Shown here in pieces: positions 24,319 to 36,271 of a stretch of DNA of 64,000 bases. The stretch covers positions 51,895-115,894 of the forward strand of contig MU619298.1 of the NCBI GenBank assembly GCA_025201805.1, in the 5' to 3' direction. The translations under genes and the position numbers were made by a program. Within the stretch, counting starts at the first letter, position 1. The number at the start of each line of letters is the position of its first letter. The DNA comes from Parasitella parasitica (taxonomy: Eukaryota > Mucoromycota > Mucoromycetes > Mucorales > Mucoraceae). The notes below the pieces were generated by a model. The model did no database searches and was not told the origin of the DNA. It saw only the letters and a program-made list of their open reading frames with translations.

Positions 24319-26709
24319 TAAATTCTTCGAATGCCAAATGGCACTTTATTGCGCTTTTTAAAGCTGCTCGATTTGCGCTATGAGCTATCTCAAATTATAT
24401 ATTGATAAACATTAAAGGTCGAAGCGAATGATACATGACTTACCGTACCCTAAATTAAGGACATTATTGCAAAGAGATTTCTGCTTTTCCTATGATCTGC
24501 TTGGAGCTTTTTGAGCTCTTGGACGGTTATATGCGTTACATGTGTTTGTGCCCAAGCAAATATCGATTTTTGCGGTTAAATAATACTTGGTAATTGTATG
24601 TTGTACCTTTTCTACTGTTTCATTTCAAGAGGTATGAGCAGGTGTGTGCGGCACCCAGCATGCGCTGCCGCAGGCCTGTCTTGCTTCAAGATGAGGCAAA
24701 ATTATACAATCTTATAATCGCACCAAGCTTGATGATGACGACCTTTTTAGCAAGAAGTTATTCTTCTAATGATTATGTGATATCTCTTTTACGCCTTTTC
24801 GCTTCGCTACTACGGTATAAAGATATAGGCAGATTTTTTTGGTCCACAACTTCTGCTAAAGATACCGCCTAGTCAAGATCAGACATATATATCATCATAC
24901 CCTGGAATCAGCTTCATCCGATATATACCTTGTTCCCGTTGCATGCTTATTCATGAACAGTTAGCTACAGAAAATATCAATACCTTTGCATAGAGAACAA
25001 GCCAAATCATATTTTATACTTGTCTGACACTGCCATGATTAGGGCTGATTGATACACACTTTGTTTATATTGGGTGACACATAAATAAGACTTGAATGCT
25101 TTTTTTTTATTGAAAGAATAGCATTTTTAAGCGTTATTACTACAAGCCAAAAGGACGAAGCATATCAGTACCAAGATACAAAGCTCTATATTACCGGAAA
25201 ACCATACCACACTAAAGGCCGGAACAGAGGCAACTGGGATTGTCTCGAGCACCATAGGCAATTATTTTTATAGTGTGCAGAAAGTAAAACTCGTCTTGTG
25301 CGGATAATTTCTGAAAATAGTGGGATACATTTGATGTAGGCTAATATAGTAATAAGGGTGCTTTGTTCCTACAATAAAGCTATTTTACTTTTTTCGTTTG
25401 ATAGTATGTATATACAATAAAATCCTTACCCTAAACAAGTTCGTTCTTCAAAAAAGACGCTTCATATCCTTCTCTCTGAACCTTTAACCAAACACTTTTC
25501 AATAGAAAATAAGACATTAAAAAGGCAAGTACCATGATAGAAACAAAGCATTACACTAACTATTAAGGGATGTTCCTCTTGTAAGAAGAATTAATAAAGT
25601 CTTACTTGAAGAAAGATAAAAACCGCAAGATGGCGTAAAAATATTGACACAACAATGTATGTGGACGCGAGCAAATCCCGCGATGGTCAAGAGTATTACC
25701 CTGTTCCATCGCAATAAGCCGCACTGGCGAAGAGAATTTGGTNNNNNNNNNNNNNNNNNNNNNNNNNNNNNNNNNNNNNNNNNNNNNNNNNNNNNNNNNN
25801 NNNNNNNNNNNNNNNNNNNNNNNNNNNNNNNNNNNNNNNNNNNNNNNNNNNNNNNNNNNNNNNNNNNNNNNNNNNNNNNNNNNNNNNNNNNNNNNNNNNN
25901 NNNNNNNNNNNNNNNNNNNNNNNNNNNNNNNNNNNNNNNNNNNNNNNNNNNNNNNNNNNNNNNNNNNNNNNNNNNNNNNNNNNNNNNNNNNNNNNNNNNN
26001 NNNNNNNNNNNNNNNNNNNNNNNNNNNNNNNNNNNNNNNNNNNNNNNNNNNNNNNNNNNNNNNNNNNNNNNNNNNNNNNNNNNNNNNNNNNNNNNNNNNN
26101 NNNNNNNNNNNNNNNNNNNNNNNNNNNNNNNNNNNNNNNNNNNNNNNNNNNNNNNNNNNNNNNNNNNNNNNNNNNNNNNNNNNNNNNNNNNNNNNNNNNN
26201 NNNNNNNNNNNNNNNNNNNNNNNNNNNNNNNNNNNNNNNNNNNNNNNNNNNNNNNNNNNNNNNNNNNNNNNNNNNNNNNNNNNNNNNNNNNNNNNNNNNN
26301 NNNNNNNNNNNNNNNNNNNNNNNNNNNNNNNNNNNNNNNNNNNNNNNNNNNNNNNNNNNNNNNNNNNNNNNNNNNNNNNNNNNNNNNNNNNNNNNNNNNN
26401 NNNNNNNNNNNNNNNNNCAGGAGGCCATCCAACCTCGACTCTTCTACTCATATATGTTATGAGTACCGTCTTTAGCCAAATAAGAAACAGGTGCCGCATA
26501 CATTGTGTGCCAACTTCCATTGGTATTTCATTTTTCTATTAATGCTGATTACAACTTTTGTTTAGAACTTTAAGAAGGGCTGCTGCAAAATAAAAAAAAT
26601 TAAATTTAAAATTGAAACTAGATGATGATGACGTAACACTTTCCGCGTCGTGTTGCGCAGCTAAAGTTGTGGAAATGTTATCAAACTTCCTTCAAATCTT
26701 ACCACACCA
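24319..26709. other. Gene-poor interval containing an assembly gap
   Basis: AT-rich spacer. A plus-strand frame 24594-24872 is open but has no recognisable domain. The N run lies at 25743-26417, so any gene spanning it is hidden. Confidence 0.5.
25743..26417. other. Assembly gap of 675 N
   Basis: Continuous N. The true length and content are unknown. Open frames through it are artefacts. Confidence 0.99.
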
Positions 26710-29085
26710 ATGGGGTTTTTTATCAACTATCTGCGAACTCATATTGACTGTAAAGAAAGCAACGATTATGATGTTTTAGCTGCTTTCGAAGCTAGCCAAT
26801 TGAGCGATCAAATAACTGCAGAAAAAATATTCAAAGAAGACCTTCAAAGAATCGCATTGTGGTCGCCAAGTCAACTCCAGCGGTGGGCTCTTAAGCAGCA
26901 TAAAGAACTCTCAGTAAGTTAATGAAGCTAGTGGTTAACGAATTTTATAATAACGCTGTGCTTTTTTAAATATAGTGTTTGAAAACAATAAAATATCAAG
27001 AATTTTGGACAAATATGAGCATGGAACGGTCCATCAATGTGGAGACGAGGGCATATTATGAATATAAATTTCGGCATGCTGATAAAAGCCTGAAAGTAAG
27101 TATCGTGTAAAAGGATTCACACTCCAAAAGACAGCTTAAACTTCTTGGAAATATTTGGTGCTTCATTAGATCCAAGATAAACAAGATGAACCGGAAGGAA
27201 GCCTGGAACAAGATGATACTGTTTTCGAATCGCAAGAAAGCGAGGAGCAAGAAATATGTAAATTTAACAAGGTATTGTAGAATATAGAAAAAGTGGCAAT
27301 CTTATTTTCAAAATTATTATTAATGATCACGAATAGGCTGAACTCGCTAGTGATGTATGTATTGCCCTATTAAAAGTTCGGTGCATAAATACACATTTTG
27401 CGAAAAAATAACTTAATTAACATGTTTAATAGGTCGAACACGATGATCACTCTATTGACATTGAATTCCCTTCAGATATCAGCAATGACTATCATCCTTT
27501 AGTAGATGACGAAGAATATAATCTTCAACGCGTTGATTCTCCAGATGATACACAAAGTACGAGAACCTGGTCATACCAGCTTGATGACAAAGAAGTATTT
27601 TGTGATATCATTGAGGAACTGAGGACGTTTCGAAATGTGTCATTTAAATTCGAGCCTAAAAGTTTATCTGACTTACGGTTACTGTACGTTTAAAGTATGT
27701 TTTGATTATATAAACATAATCGATTTAACATCTTGTCTTTAGTGCTCTAAATCACACCTACCTATTTACGCAAAATATCAAAGACAGTATTACTTCATAT
27801 CTGCCTGAATCGTTACAGTAAGCTAAAAATAGTGTTATATCTTTGAAAGGAAATGTTTTTTCGACTAATCAATATGTGATTGCTATATAGCCGGCGTATT
27901 ATGGAAGATGTCTCAACTGAACCTATTGTAACAATAAGTGATCGTGCCATTCTGTGGTGTACAAAGCTTTCGCTGGTAAAATTTTTCTTATATTAACATT
28001 TTTCTCCAACATGTACTCACGAATCTGCCCAAACTGTTTCAGATGCGATTACCAACTTGGTACGAAGTACAAAAAGTTACTATCCCGTTCTTGCATGAAG
28101 CGATGGAGACCATGAATGATAAACCCATCGATCTGGTAGTTGCAAACATTATACATCGAGCGTAAGTTTAAATTACTATTTGATAATATACTTAATATAG
28201 ATAACTGATTTGCCTTAAACCATCTAGAGCTCTGTTATTTTCTAATGGTACCCCTGATTCTGATTTGGAGGACTCATTCATGCATAATTTTATTTCCACC
28301 TTATTTGAGGACGTTTTTATGTTAGACACTATCTTGGAAAGTAAATGGTATGTGTAACAAGTACTAACTTTATAATATGCTTTAATGCACGAACTAATAT
28401 CCCAATCTGTTTTTTTGTACATGCGTTTTCAGGGCCAATGGTCAACTAGGAAAAAGAAAAAGAGACGACCAGACTCAATTCAAACCGGATTACGTTATAT
28501 TTATCACACAAAGGTCTAACCGCCTGGATTTGTCATGTGTCGAAGCCAAGTCACCCATTAACAAACACACATTTCCAAAATCTGATCTTGTCAAACTCGG
28601 GCAAGAGATGCGCTGGATGCTGAATAAGCTTGTTATGGAAGGGGTCGAAAAACCTGTTGTTGGTGGGATCCTCATTTCTGGATTTCAAATACAAACATAT
28701 AAAATGGAGCTTATTGATATTGGTGTGTATCGAATGGTAGAACTTAGCAAAACATTGTTTTTCAGAAACATTCAAGAATTGACTTTAATTCCAACAATTG
28801 TATCCAACCTTTTGCAACTTAAGGTATAAAAACTCAGATCTCTTTTCAGATTGCAAAATATCACTAACTCAAAAGCAATAGAATGTCATTCTTTCAACAG
28901 CTAAAAAGGCAAATGATCGTCTTTGCAGTAAATCAAAAGGTATCTTTCCGAGACATGATCCTCCTATTTCCTGGTTACGGGATGCTGACTTTGATCTGGT
29001 CAAAAGATCAAAAACAAAGGATCAATTAAACACGGCTCTACCTAGTGATTTTGAAAAAGCACCACACAAACCATGTACTACATAA
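26710..29085 (+). CDS. Many-exon protein with a PD-(D/E)xK nuclease-like signature
   Basis: About eleven exons with GTAAGT-type donors join in phase from ATG 26710 to TAA 29085, about 560 residues. One exon is only 18 bases (encoding AELASD). The C-terminal half shows a restriction-endonuclease-like pattern: a helix with an acidic residue (LFEDVFMLDTILESKWANG), then FKPDYVIFI, then LDLSCVEAKSP, i.e. Asp...Glu-x-Lys. It continues with a Leu-rich segment (KLGQEMRWMLNKLV) and VVGGILISGFQIQTYKMELI. From memory, related proteins of unknown function are expanded in Mucoromycota; I cannot confirm that here. The N-terminal half is acidic and unrecognised. Intact, with no frame breaks. Nuclease activity is inference only. 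Confidence 0.72.
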
Positions 29086-29599
29086 AAAGTCTAAATTTGT
29101 AACCTCGTCATTTGCTAAATCTCATTATGATATTTTATTAGACAAAAGTGTCGTTCTGGAGTCGTCAAACAGAAAACATGCGGCAAAAGAGCGTGTTTGT
29201 TCTAAGTCTGTATCTTCATGGAATAGGCTAAGGATATTGGTAGCCTGAATGCATGCAGTACTGTTCGAAGAAACACGCAATGGTCTCATACAAGGTCTTG
29301 TATTAGCGATCATTTTGTATCAGAGCCATGCTAACTCTTCTTTCAACTTGTATTATTATAATCAATTCTTTTTAAATACCACGAGCTGTCTCCACCCCCC
29401 CCCCCCGAACTACGGTGAAAAAAATTACCGTAGCAAAGCGAAGGTCGAATTTTTTTCGACCTTTGTTCCAATGGGGGTGTACAGCTCACGCTTGCAGCGG
29501 GCTATCCCAATTAATACAAAGCTAGGTAAACAAAATAAACGAAATTTCATTCTACATGCGAAGTAAGTGTTACAGATTCTTTTTTTTTTAATACGATTG
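29086..29599. other. Spacer with hairpins, oligo-C and repeat fragment
   Basis: Contains a piece (29291-29320) matching the 58757-58790 end of a dispersed repeat (AAGTCTTGT...TTAGCGATCAT), an oligo-C run at about 29394-29406, and two adjacent hairpins at 29410-29463. No gene seen. Confidence 0.5.
29410..29463. repeat. Two tandem hairpins
   Basis: Stem 1: CTACGGT (29410-29416) pairs with ACCGTAG (29427-29433). Stem 2: AAGGTCGAA (29441-29449) pairs with TTCGACCTT (29455-29463) around a T5 loop. They lie on the 3' side of the minus-strand Helitron helicase remnant. Confidence 0.7.
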
Positions 29600-30285
29600 C
29601 TGAAAAACTTCTCAGAAGACAACATTGTTGGTGAATTTGCCAACTTGATCTTCTATTTCTGAGATTTCGGAAGGAATCATCAACTTCAATAATCAGGGTT
29701 TTCGAACACGGGACAAAGCTACATATAATTGACCATGACCAAAAGCATGGTACGGCAAATACAAACCTACAGAGCTGGGTGTTTGGCCTTGTGCCTTGTT
29801 AATGGTCATGCCAAATGCTAATCTTATGGGAAATTGAACCCTTTGAAAGTCAACTGGGCATAACCCTTCAGTGGCCAAGCTGATAAACTTGATTCTCGGA
29901 ATCAGAGCTATATCATTTTTGTTTGGGCCAGTAGCAATGGTAGCTTCAATAACATTTGTTTTCAGCGATTTGACAATCAATCTTGTGCCATTGCAAATGC
30001 CAGCGGCAGGGTCAATGTTTCGAATAACCATTATTGGGGAGCCAATTTTCAGATCGAGTTGATGGGGTGGCAGCGAACCATTCTCTATGGTATTCGAAAT
30101 CTCCAGTGGCATCTCTATCTGACGTTCTTCATCTAAAGTGCGATCATGGCTAACATAGGATATTGTATGACCTGGAAGACATTGTAAGAGCAGATTGTTG
30201 ATGACTTTGACATCTTTGTTCTTCGCAGTTAAGATAGCCCTTTCAACAAAATACTCAGGAAGCTTTAGTCTCCAAATTTGTAGGG
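29600..30285 (-). pseudogene. Helitron-type helicase, C-terminal remnant
   Basis: The minus-strand frame encodes the C-terminal third of a Pif1-like (SF1B) helicase as found in Helitron RepHel proteins: LPEYFVERAILTAKN, NGSLPPHQLDLKIGSPIM, RNIDPAAGICNGTRL, the motif V-like GMTINKAQGQT, and the motif VI-like YVALSRVRKP. A TGA (29693-29695) interrupts just after RVRKP. The frame then reads LKLMIPSEISEIEDQ...NNVVF before another TGA, where intact relatives read through. The Rep (HUH) domain and the N-terminal helicase motifs are absent. It is broken and not functional. Confidence 0.85.
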
Positions 30286-30807
30286 TTTCTTGCACAGTTT
30301 CTGTGAGTAGTACGCAAATGCCCTTCTCGTCCACAATGGCGACATATGACAGGGGTCGTATACGTTGAGTTGGTAGCATTATTGAGGTAAGCATCCAAAT
30401 TATTAGGGTTCCTACCTCAATTCCAATGAATGGACCTGATATGTCCTTCTCTACCACACAAAGGGCAAGTGACAATCAATGGGGTATTTATTGGGTTCAT
30501 GGCACACTCTCTGTGAGTGATTCGGCTATGGCCCTCTCTTCCACAAGATAAACAGACAATGACTACTCATCAGCGAAATTATATGTTTATTAAATACTCG
30601 CAATTCTATGGTATAAACGTACTCTCTTCAGCTAGGCTGTTCCCGTTACTTGAGTTCATGGGACAATCTCTATGAGTTCTTCTTCTATGACCTTTTCCTC
30701 CGCAAGATGAACATCTAACAGCTACTACTCGATCTGAAAATTAATTTTAGAAGCTCATAATAAGTATGCTGTATCCTACTCTCTTCTGTGCTATCCGAAC
30801 TGAGCAT
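30255..30807 (-). pseudogene. Helitron-associated zinc-knuckle region, broken
   Basis: On the minus strand, ATG 30807 (MLSSDSTEE) and two well-formed introns join exons encoding four zinc knuckles of unusual spacing C-x2-C-x4-H-x7-C: CSSCGGKGHRRRTHRDC, CLSCGREGHSRITHREC, CPLCGREGHIRSIHWN and CRHCGREGHLRTTHRNC. The last Cys of knuckle 3 is replaced by a TGA stop. The fourth knuckle ends at a TGA about where the helicase frame begins. Fungal Helitron proteins often begin with such Cys/His modules, so this looks like the N-terminus fused to the helicase end by a large internal deletion. Confidence 0.75.
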
Positions 30808-31205
30808 ATTAAGATTTCTTAAAAGATCAGAAGTATATTTCGGCCCTGAATGTTATCCCGTAACACGATAACTTTTTATTTAAGCAGTGATTTTTGCTTT
30901 TTAAGCCCTGAGACTGTGAACTAACTTGCTAACTACCTAATCATTTTACATAAGTCAGATATTGTGTTGTCAAACATACCACACGATGAGTCAATGGATG
31001 GAAGCAGGCAATGGATGTATGTTGTCCTGAACCTACAGCCTTTTAACTTCAAGTTATCGATAGTGCTCTGTCTGGACGCATATTGCATTGTAATTAATAA
31101 TAGACAATTTTTTTTAGTATCGTACCAGTAAATATCACTATTTACAGAGAGCTTTACAAAGCATGCCATTTATTTATCAAATGTTTCATTTATTTAATTT
31201 CAAAA
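30808..31205. other. Spacer, nothing distinctive
   Basis: About 400 bases of AT-rich sequence 3' of the DUF3712 gene. No supported feature. Confidence 0.5.
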
Positions 31206-34200
31206 TTAGTAAGGTAAAACAAAATTATTGGCGACTGCCTGAGGTTGAGAAGTAACAGCGCTTGATGATTCAGGATCATTAGGGGCGGCAGTTTCATTTG
31301 TGGCGGAAGGTTCAGTATTAGTACTAGTGGCAGTGACAGTTGTCGTGATTTGCTCTGCGTTAGTAGTTGATGTAGCTTGATCCGCACCAGATGTAGTTGT
31401 AAGAGTAGCTGTAGTAGTAACAACGACAGTGCTGGAGGCACTGGCAGAAATAGAAGATGAAGAAGAGATTGCAGACGAAGTAGCATTAACAGCGCCTGGG
31501 ACGCTCTTCAGTGCTAAATCGAGAGCTTGGGCAGTAGCAGCGGTGTCTTTGTCTACGACAGGAACACTCTTTTGCTCATAGTACATACCGCCATGGAAAG
31601 CATCGCCAACGATAACAGAAACATTTTGGAATAAATCAACCTTTCTAGCATCTCCTTGTAGCATGAGGAACTGGATGGCATTAGCGAGTTGAACCTTCAA
31701 GATCAAATCATTCTCGTTGACAGCCGTGCCCTTTGGCGGAACACTAACTGGGGGATCAACAGCGCCAGCCAAAGTACCTAATTGCAAGTATTTACCATCT
31801 TTGTTAGTAAAGAAGACGTTGCAGTCAATGCCAGTGACAGTGTATACAGTGTCGAGAGGATTATAGAACTTGACCCAAATGTGAGGAGTCAACCCAGTCA
31901 TCTTCATTTGGTTTTCAACGACAAGAGAAGGAGGAATACCTTGCATATTGGTCTTGAGAGCAACTTGAGCGAGGCCAGGTTGAAGAGGAATGATCTTGGT
32001 AGAATTGGCAGACCCCTTGACAGTCAAAGGAGTTACTTGGTTGGTCAAGTAGTTGGTGAGCATCTTGGAAAGAGAAGCGAGGTCGGTAGAGGTCATCTTC
32101 ATGCTAGCAGCCATCTCATTTCTACCAGGTTTAATAACAGTGTTTGCCAAGGTAACATCGCCGACCTTTGAGCCCGAGGCATCCATGATAACGTCAAAGT
32201 TAAGGTCACCTGCAGTGATAGTAATTTGAGAAGGATTGTTAAGAGCAATAACAAGATCGACAGCAATATAGGTAGAATAGCCTCCAACGACCTTTAGCGA
32301 AACAATCTCAGTGGTGCCCCCGAAGTTAGCAAAACCTGCAGAGTTGAAATTTTAACACATGTGAATGTTACGTATAAAATGCTAACTTACCGGCCAAAGA
32401 TGTCTGTACATCAAAATTAATGTTACCCAGCTTGAGATCACCAACAGCGGTTTCAGCAATGGAATTAACAACACCTTTGAGACCAAAAGGCACGGCAGGT
32501 GCTAATGTGAGACCAGCGACAAATTTGCTAAACAGAGCTTCAGAACCAGAATAAACCTTGAAAGGAATACCATTGAAAGCAGTATGGACGATACCATCAG
32601 CTGAGGTGGTAGCAGGAGATTCAGGCACCTCTAAGCTAGCCACATTGTGTCCTTCAGAGTTGGCATCGACCTTCATGTTGAGGGATTTGACACCAAGAGG
32701 GAAGCCAAAGGGATTCTTGAGCTGAGCCTCTACGTTTTGAGAGCCAGTAGGTGGCGCAAAGGGGTTCTTTGTGAAATCAATTTGCATATCCTTCATGTTA
32801 ACAGCGGTAATTAACTCTGGCTTGGCAGGAGGGCCAGGAAGCACAACATTGTCAATGTTGATTGTCTTGAAAGCTTCAGAGAGCCATTGGACAACACCGT
32901 TAGGGCCTGACGCAGAAACACCCTTGACGGATAAAGTGGAGCTATTTGCACTCAAAAAGTTTTCAAATATCTCAGTAATAGCAGCAATACCTTTAGCAGA
33001 GTCTTGATAAATAAGGCGACCCTTCATGGCCAAGTTTGCAGTGCCTCGAGCAGGGAACACAGCGTTTCCAGATGAGCCTAGAGGACCAAGATCAATGCCC
33101 TTGTAGTAGGATTCGAATCCGACACCTTCAAAGTTGAAGCCGACTTGAGAAGGATTATTGATGGTAGTTTGTGCAACAAGGGTGATACCGCCATCAGGAT
33201 CATTACTAGGAAGGTCAAATGAGGTAATCTTGACGGCATCCTTGAAGCCATTCGCACCAGCAAGAGTGACAAACTTCTCCATCGAGATTTTGGTAAATGT
33301 AAAGCCTAGAGCATTGACGCTAACGTCGGTGCTGTAGATGTCCCAAATAAAGTCTTGGTTGTTGATCATGTAAGCAGCAAATTCAGACATGGCATCAGCA
33401 TCAGTAATAGTGAAATCACCACTGACATCGAAAGAGGCACCGACATCAGCCTTGGCCTCAAGAGCAGGCATCGTAACTTGGCCAAGCTTTTTACCGCCCC
33501 AAGCAACAGTCAAAGGGGTAGGGAAACTGATGGTAGCAGCCATAGGTCCTGTCTTGGCAATAGTACCCTTCATTTGAACCTTGAAGCTGCCATCTGTAGG
33601 TGAGGACATGATGATGGAATCAAACCCAAGAACAGAACCGTCCACAATTTGCTGAACGATAGGCTGTCCTACAATGGGGATGAGGCCCGTAACTGTGTTG
33701 TCAGTAGCAATTTGCACAGCAGCCTGGGAGAAGCTCAATGTATTGACATATTGCCCGATGGTCAAATCAGAGGCAAGAGACAAATCGACCTTCAGGCTCT
33801 TCATAGCGTCCATGACAAAGTTGGAAATGTTAAAACCGTTGAACAAGCTGGAATCGGCAGAGATGCTTTCTTGACCGTCAATATTGAAACCACCCAAGGT
33901 GAGCAAAGCGTCAAGAGGGCGAGTATCCAGTTGAGATGTAACAGCAAGAGAGCGAAGCAAAAGAGCAACAGCAGCAGGCTCAGTGTTCATGGTCATGTCT
34001 AATTCACCAGATTGTACTGAACCCTTTCCAGGAATTACAATGGGGTTGCTGCTAATATCTTGATCGATATTGCCGACAGGCATACCATTATAAGTAACAG
34101 CAGAGACAACCTTGGTAATAGTCAAACCAGCAGAGAAGGGGTTGGCAATAGTAACCTTGACACCAACAACGCCATCCGCAAGAGTAGTAGGACGGACAGT

Positions 34201-36271
34201 CAAAGCAGAGCCTTGAATCAAAGCAACCTTGAGACCAGGCAGAGTAGACTCAAGAGAGACTTGGGACAACGCGCCGATAAGAGAGGCAATGGAAGTAGAT
34301 TCGTTGGTGCCGCCGATTTGAACGCCATTGTTTTGGCCCATGACAAAAGTGCTTAGCAAGTTTTGTCCAACATCAGAAGACTTGGGATCAAACTTGGCAG
34401 CAGCGAGGACAGTGTTGACGCCACGGTTCAAGGTCAAGTTGGTCAACGTAACGGTGCCCAAGTCGGTCGAATCGGCCATCATAGCAAAAGTAACGTCGCC
34501 AGTAGAAATGCTAAAGTCTGAAGGATTCTCCATGGTAACGTTGATACCCAATTCTAGATGGTCACTTTGGCCGCCAGTAACATCGAGAGAGTTGATGACA
34601 GTTGCAGTGGAATTCAAGAATTGGAGGCCATGAAGTTCAGTAGGAAGTTCAAAATTGATGCCAGAGAGGACAAGAGGACCGATAGTGGTATTGACCTTGG
34701 TTGTAGCATTGCCAGCTACCAAGAAGGTGTAATTGTTACTGGCAGTCAAAGCATAAGTATACTCGTTGTAGACAGACTCTTTGCCAGCGATGCCTGCAAG
34801 TTGGGTGTTGTCGATGGCAAATTGAAGCTTTCCTGACTTCTGGTCGCTAGTTGAAGCGGTGTAGGGGACACTCATGACAGCAAAGCTGTCAAAACCAGTA
34901 GTTTTGTTGAGACCAAGTGTAATGTTTTGAGTTACTTCCGTAATATTCAGAGCAAAGCCAAACGGAATGGTGAAGCCAGCCGTAACTACAGGTGCTTTGA
35001 CAGTGGGAGAATAAGGAGCATCTTTGTTGAAGCTGAGGTCCAAATAGCCCATAGATACAGAGTTCATAATCTTTAAAGGTTTATCTGCGGCAAGAGCAAC
35101 ATTGAGAGTAACAGACTTGAGGCCTTCGGATAGCCATGTAATAGGGTTCTTGCCATCAGGAGCGGCAGAGACACCCACAGCCGTAGTATTGGAGACCTTG
35201 CCAGCAATATAATTTGAGAAAAGGGTACTCACTTTAGCTTGAGCAGTAGGATCGTTGGCCTGAGACTTCATGATACCAGAAAGCAAAATGTTGTTGTCGC
35301 CCTTTTGCAGTGTAACGTTATCAGCATGGACAAGGCCAAGTTCAATACCATCATATCCAATGTTCATTTCAATATGGCCGAGTTGGACACCGATAGGAGA
35401 AGGACTTGTCAAGACAGTGCCGAGCTCGATCAAAATGCCACCATTGACAGCATCGCCAGGAAGTTGGAAAGAATTGATCTTGACTTGAGGGAAGCCGTTC
35501 ATGCCTTCAAGAGTGATGTCTTTGTTCAAGTTGACATTGGCAGTTCTATTGCGTGTTACTATATTAGCTTTTATGAGATAGACGATTGTATAATGTACAA
35601 ACATACCTTGTTAAAGCAGAGATTTTAGCTTTGCCATTCAATGTCCAAGTGAATTTCTCAGCAGCCAACATGTAACGAGAGAACTCGGAAAAGGCGGCAA
35701 CATTTGTAATCATAAAAGGAGTGACAGTATCAATAGAGCCATGTCCGCCTCCAATGTGGGTGTCAGGGAGCGTAATTGTACCAAGAACTGTATTGTTGAA
35801 AAGAACCTCAATATTATCTTCAAACTGAATTTTAGCACTGAATGGGCCAGTCTTTTTGAGATCAGTGACCATATGCATATAAAACGTAGAATTAGCGTCA
35901 GCTCCGGCGATGGGTTGGATATTAGAATCAGCAGGAGGTTCGAAAGATATTTGAGCAGTATTAACTTGAATTTCAGAATGATTCAGCGTGGATTGAGCAA
36001 TTTTGGGGAAAGCGACAAAGAGGATCAAGAGAACGACAACGACAACAATTATGATGGTGACAATGGAGCAGATAATCCAGTATTTTTTGTTCTTGTAAAA
36101 AGGCTTTTTGGCAGGAGGAGCAGGCTTTTCATAGTATTCTTCGAAACCGCCATCTGTATATTGGTGTTGTTCAATTGAATTGGTTGCGACAAATTCCTGG
36201 TGAAGATGCTGAGGTTGTTCAGCACTGCGGACAGCAAGTTCTTGTTGCCCTTCGTGCATGCTTTCAGGCAT
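31206..36271 (-). CDS. DUF3712-type membrane protein with duplicated ectodomain
   Basis: Three exons (36271-35607, 35545-32391, 32335-31206) join in phase to 1,649 residues. The cytosolic N-terminus is Gln/Glu-rich, followed by KKPFYKNKKYW and a single membrane segment rich in Ile/Val/Leu (about residues 65-90). The rest is an all-beta-looking region with many Asn-x-Ser/Thr sites and repeated NPS and WLSE motifs, as in fungal DUF3712 proteins (LEA-2-like folds). A Ser/Thr/Ala-rich tail ends the protein. The segments from KKTGPFSAKIQF (about residue 135) and AKTGPMAATISF (about residue 882) start two similar modules. Likely a type II membrane protein of the secretory pathway, vacuole or cell surface; the function is unknown for the family. 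Confidence 0.85.

Noticed and set aside
25556-26520. Long open frames on both strands across 25.6-26.5 kb
   Set aside because: They run through the N gap and are artefacts of undefined bases.
32771-35628. Many plus-strand frames of 60-130 residues
   Set aside because: Antisense shadows of the DUF3712 gene, with no independent domain or splice support.
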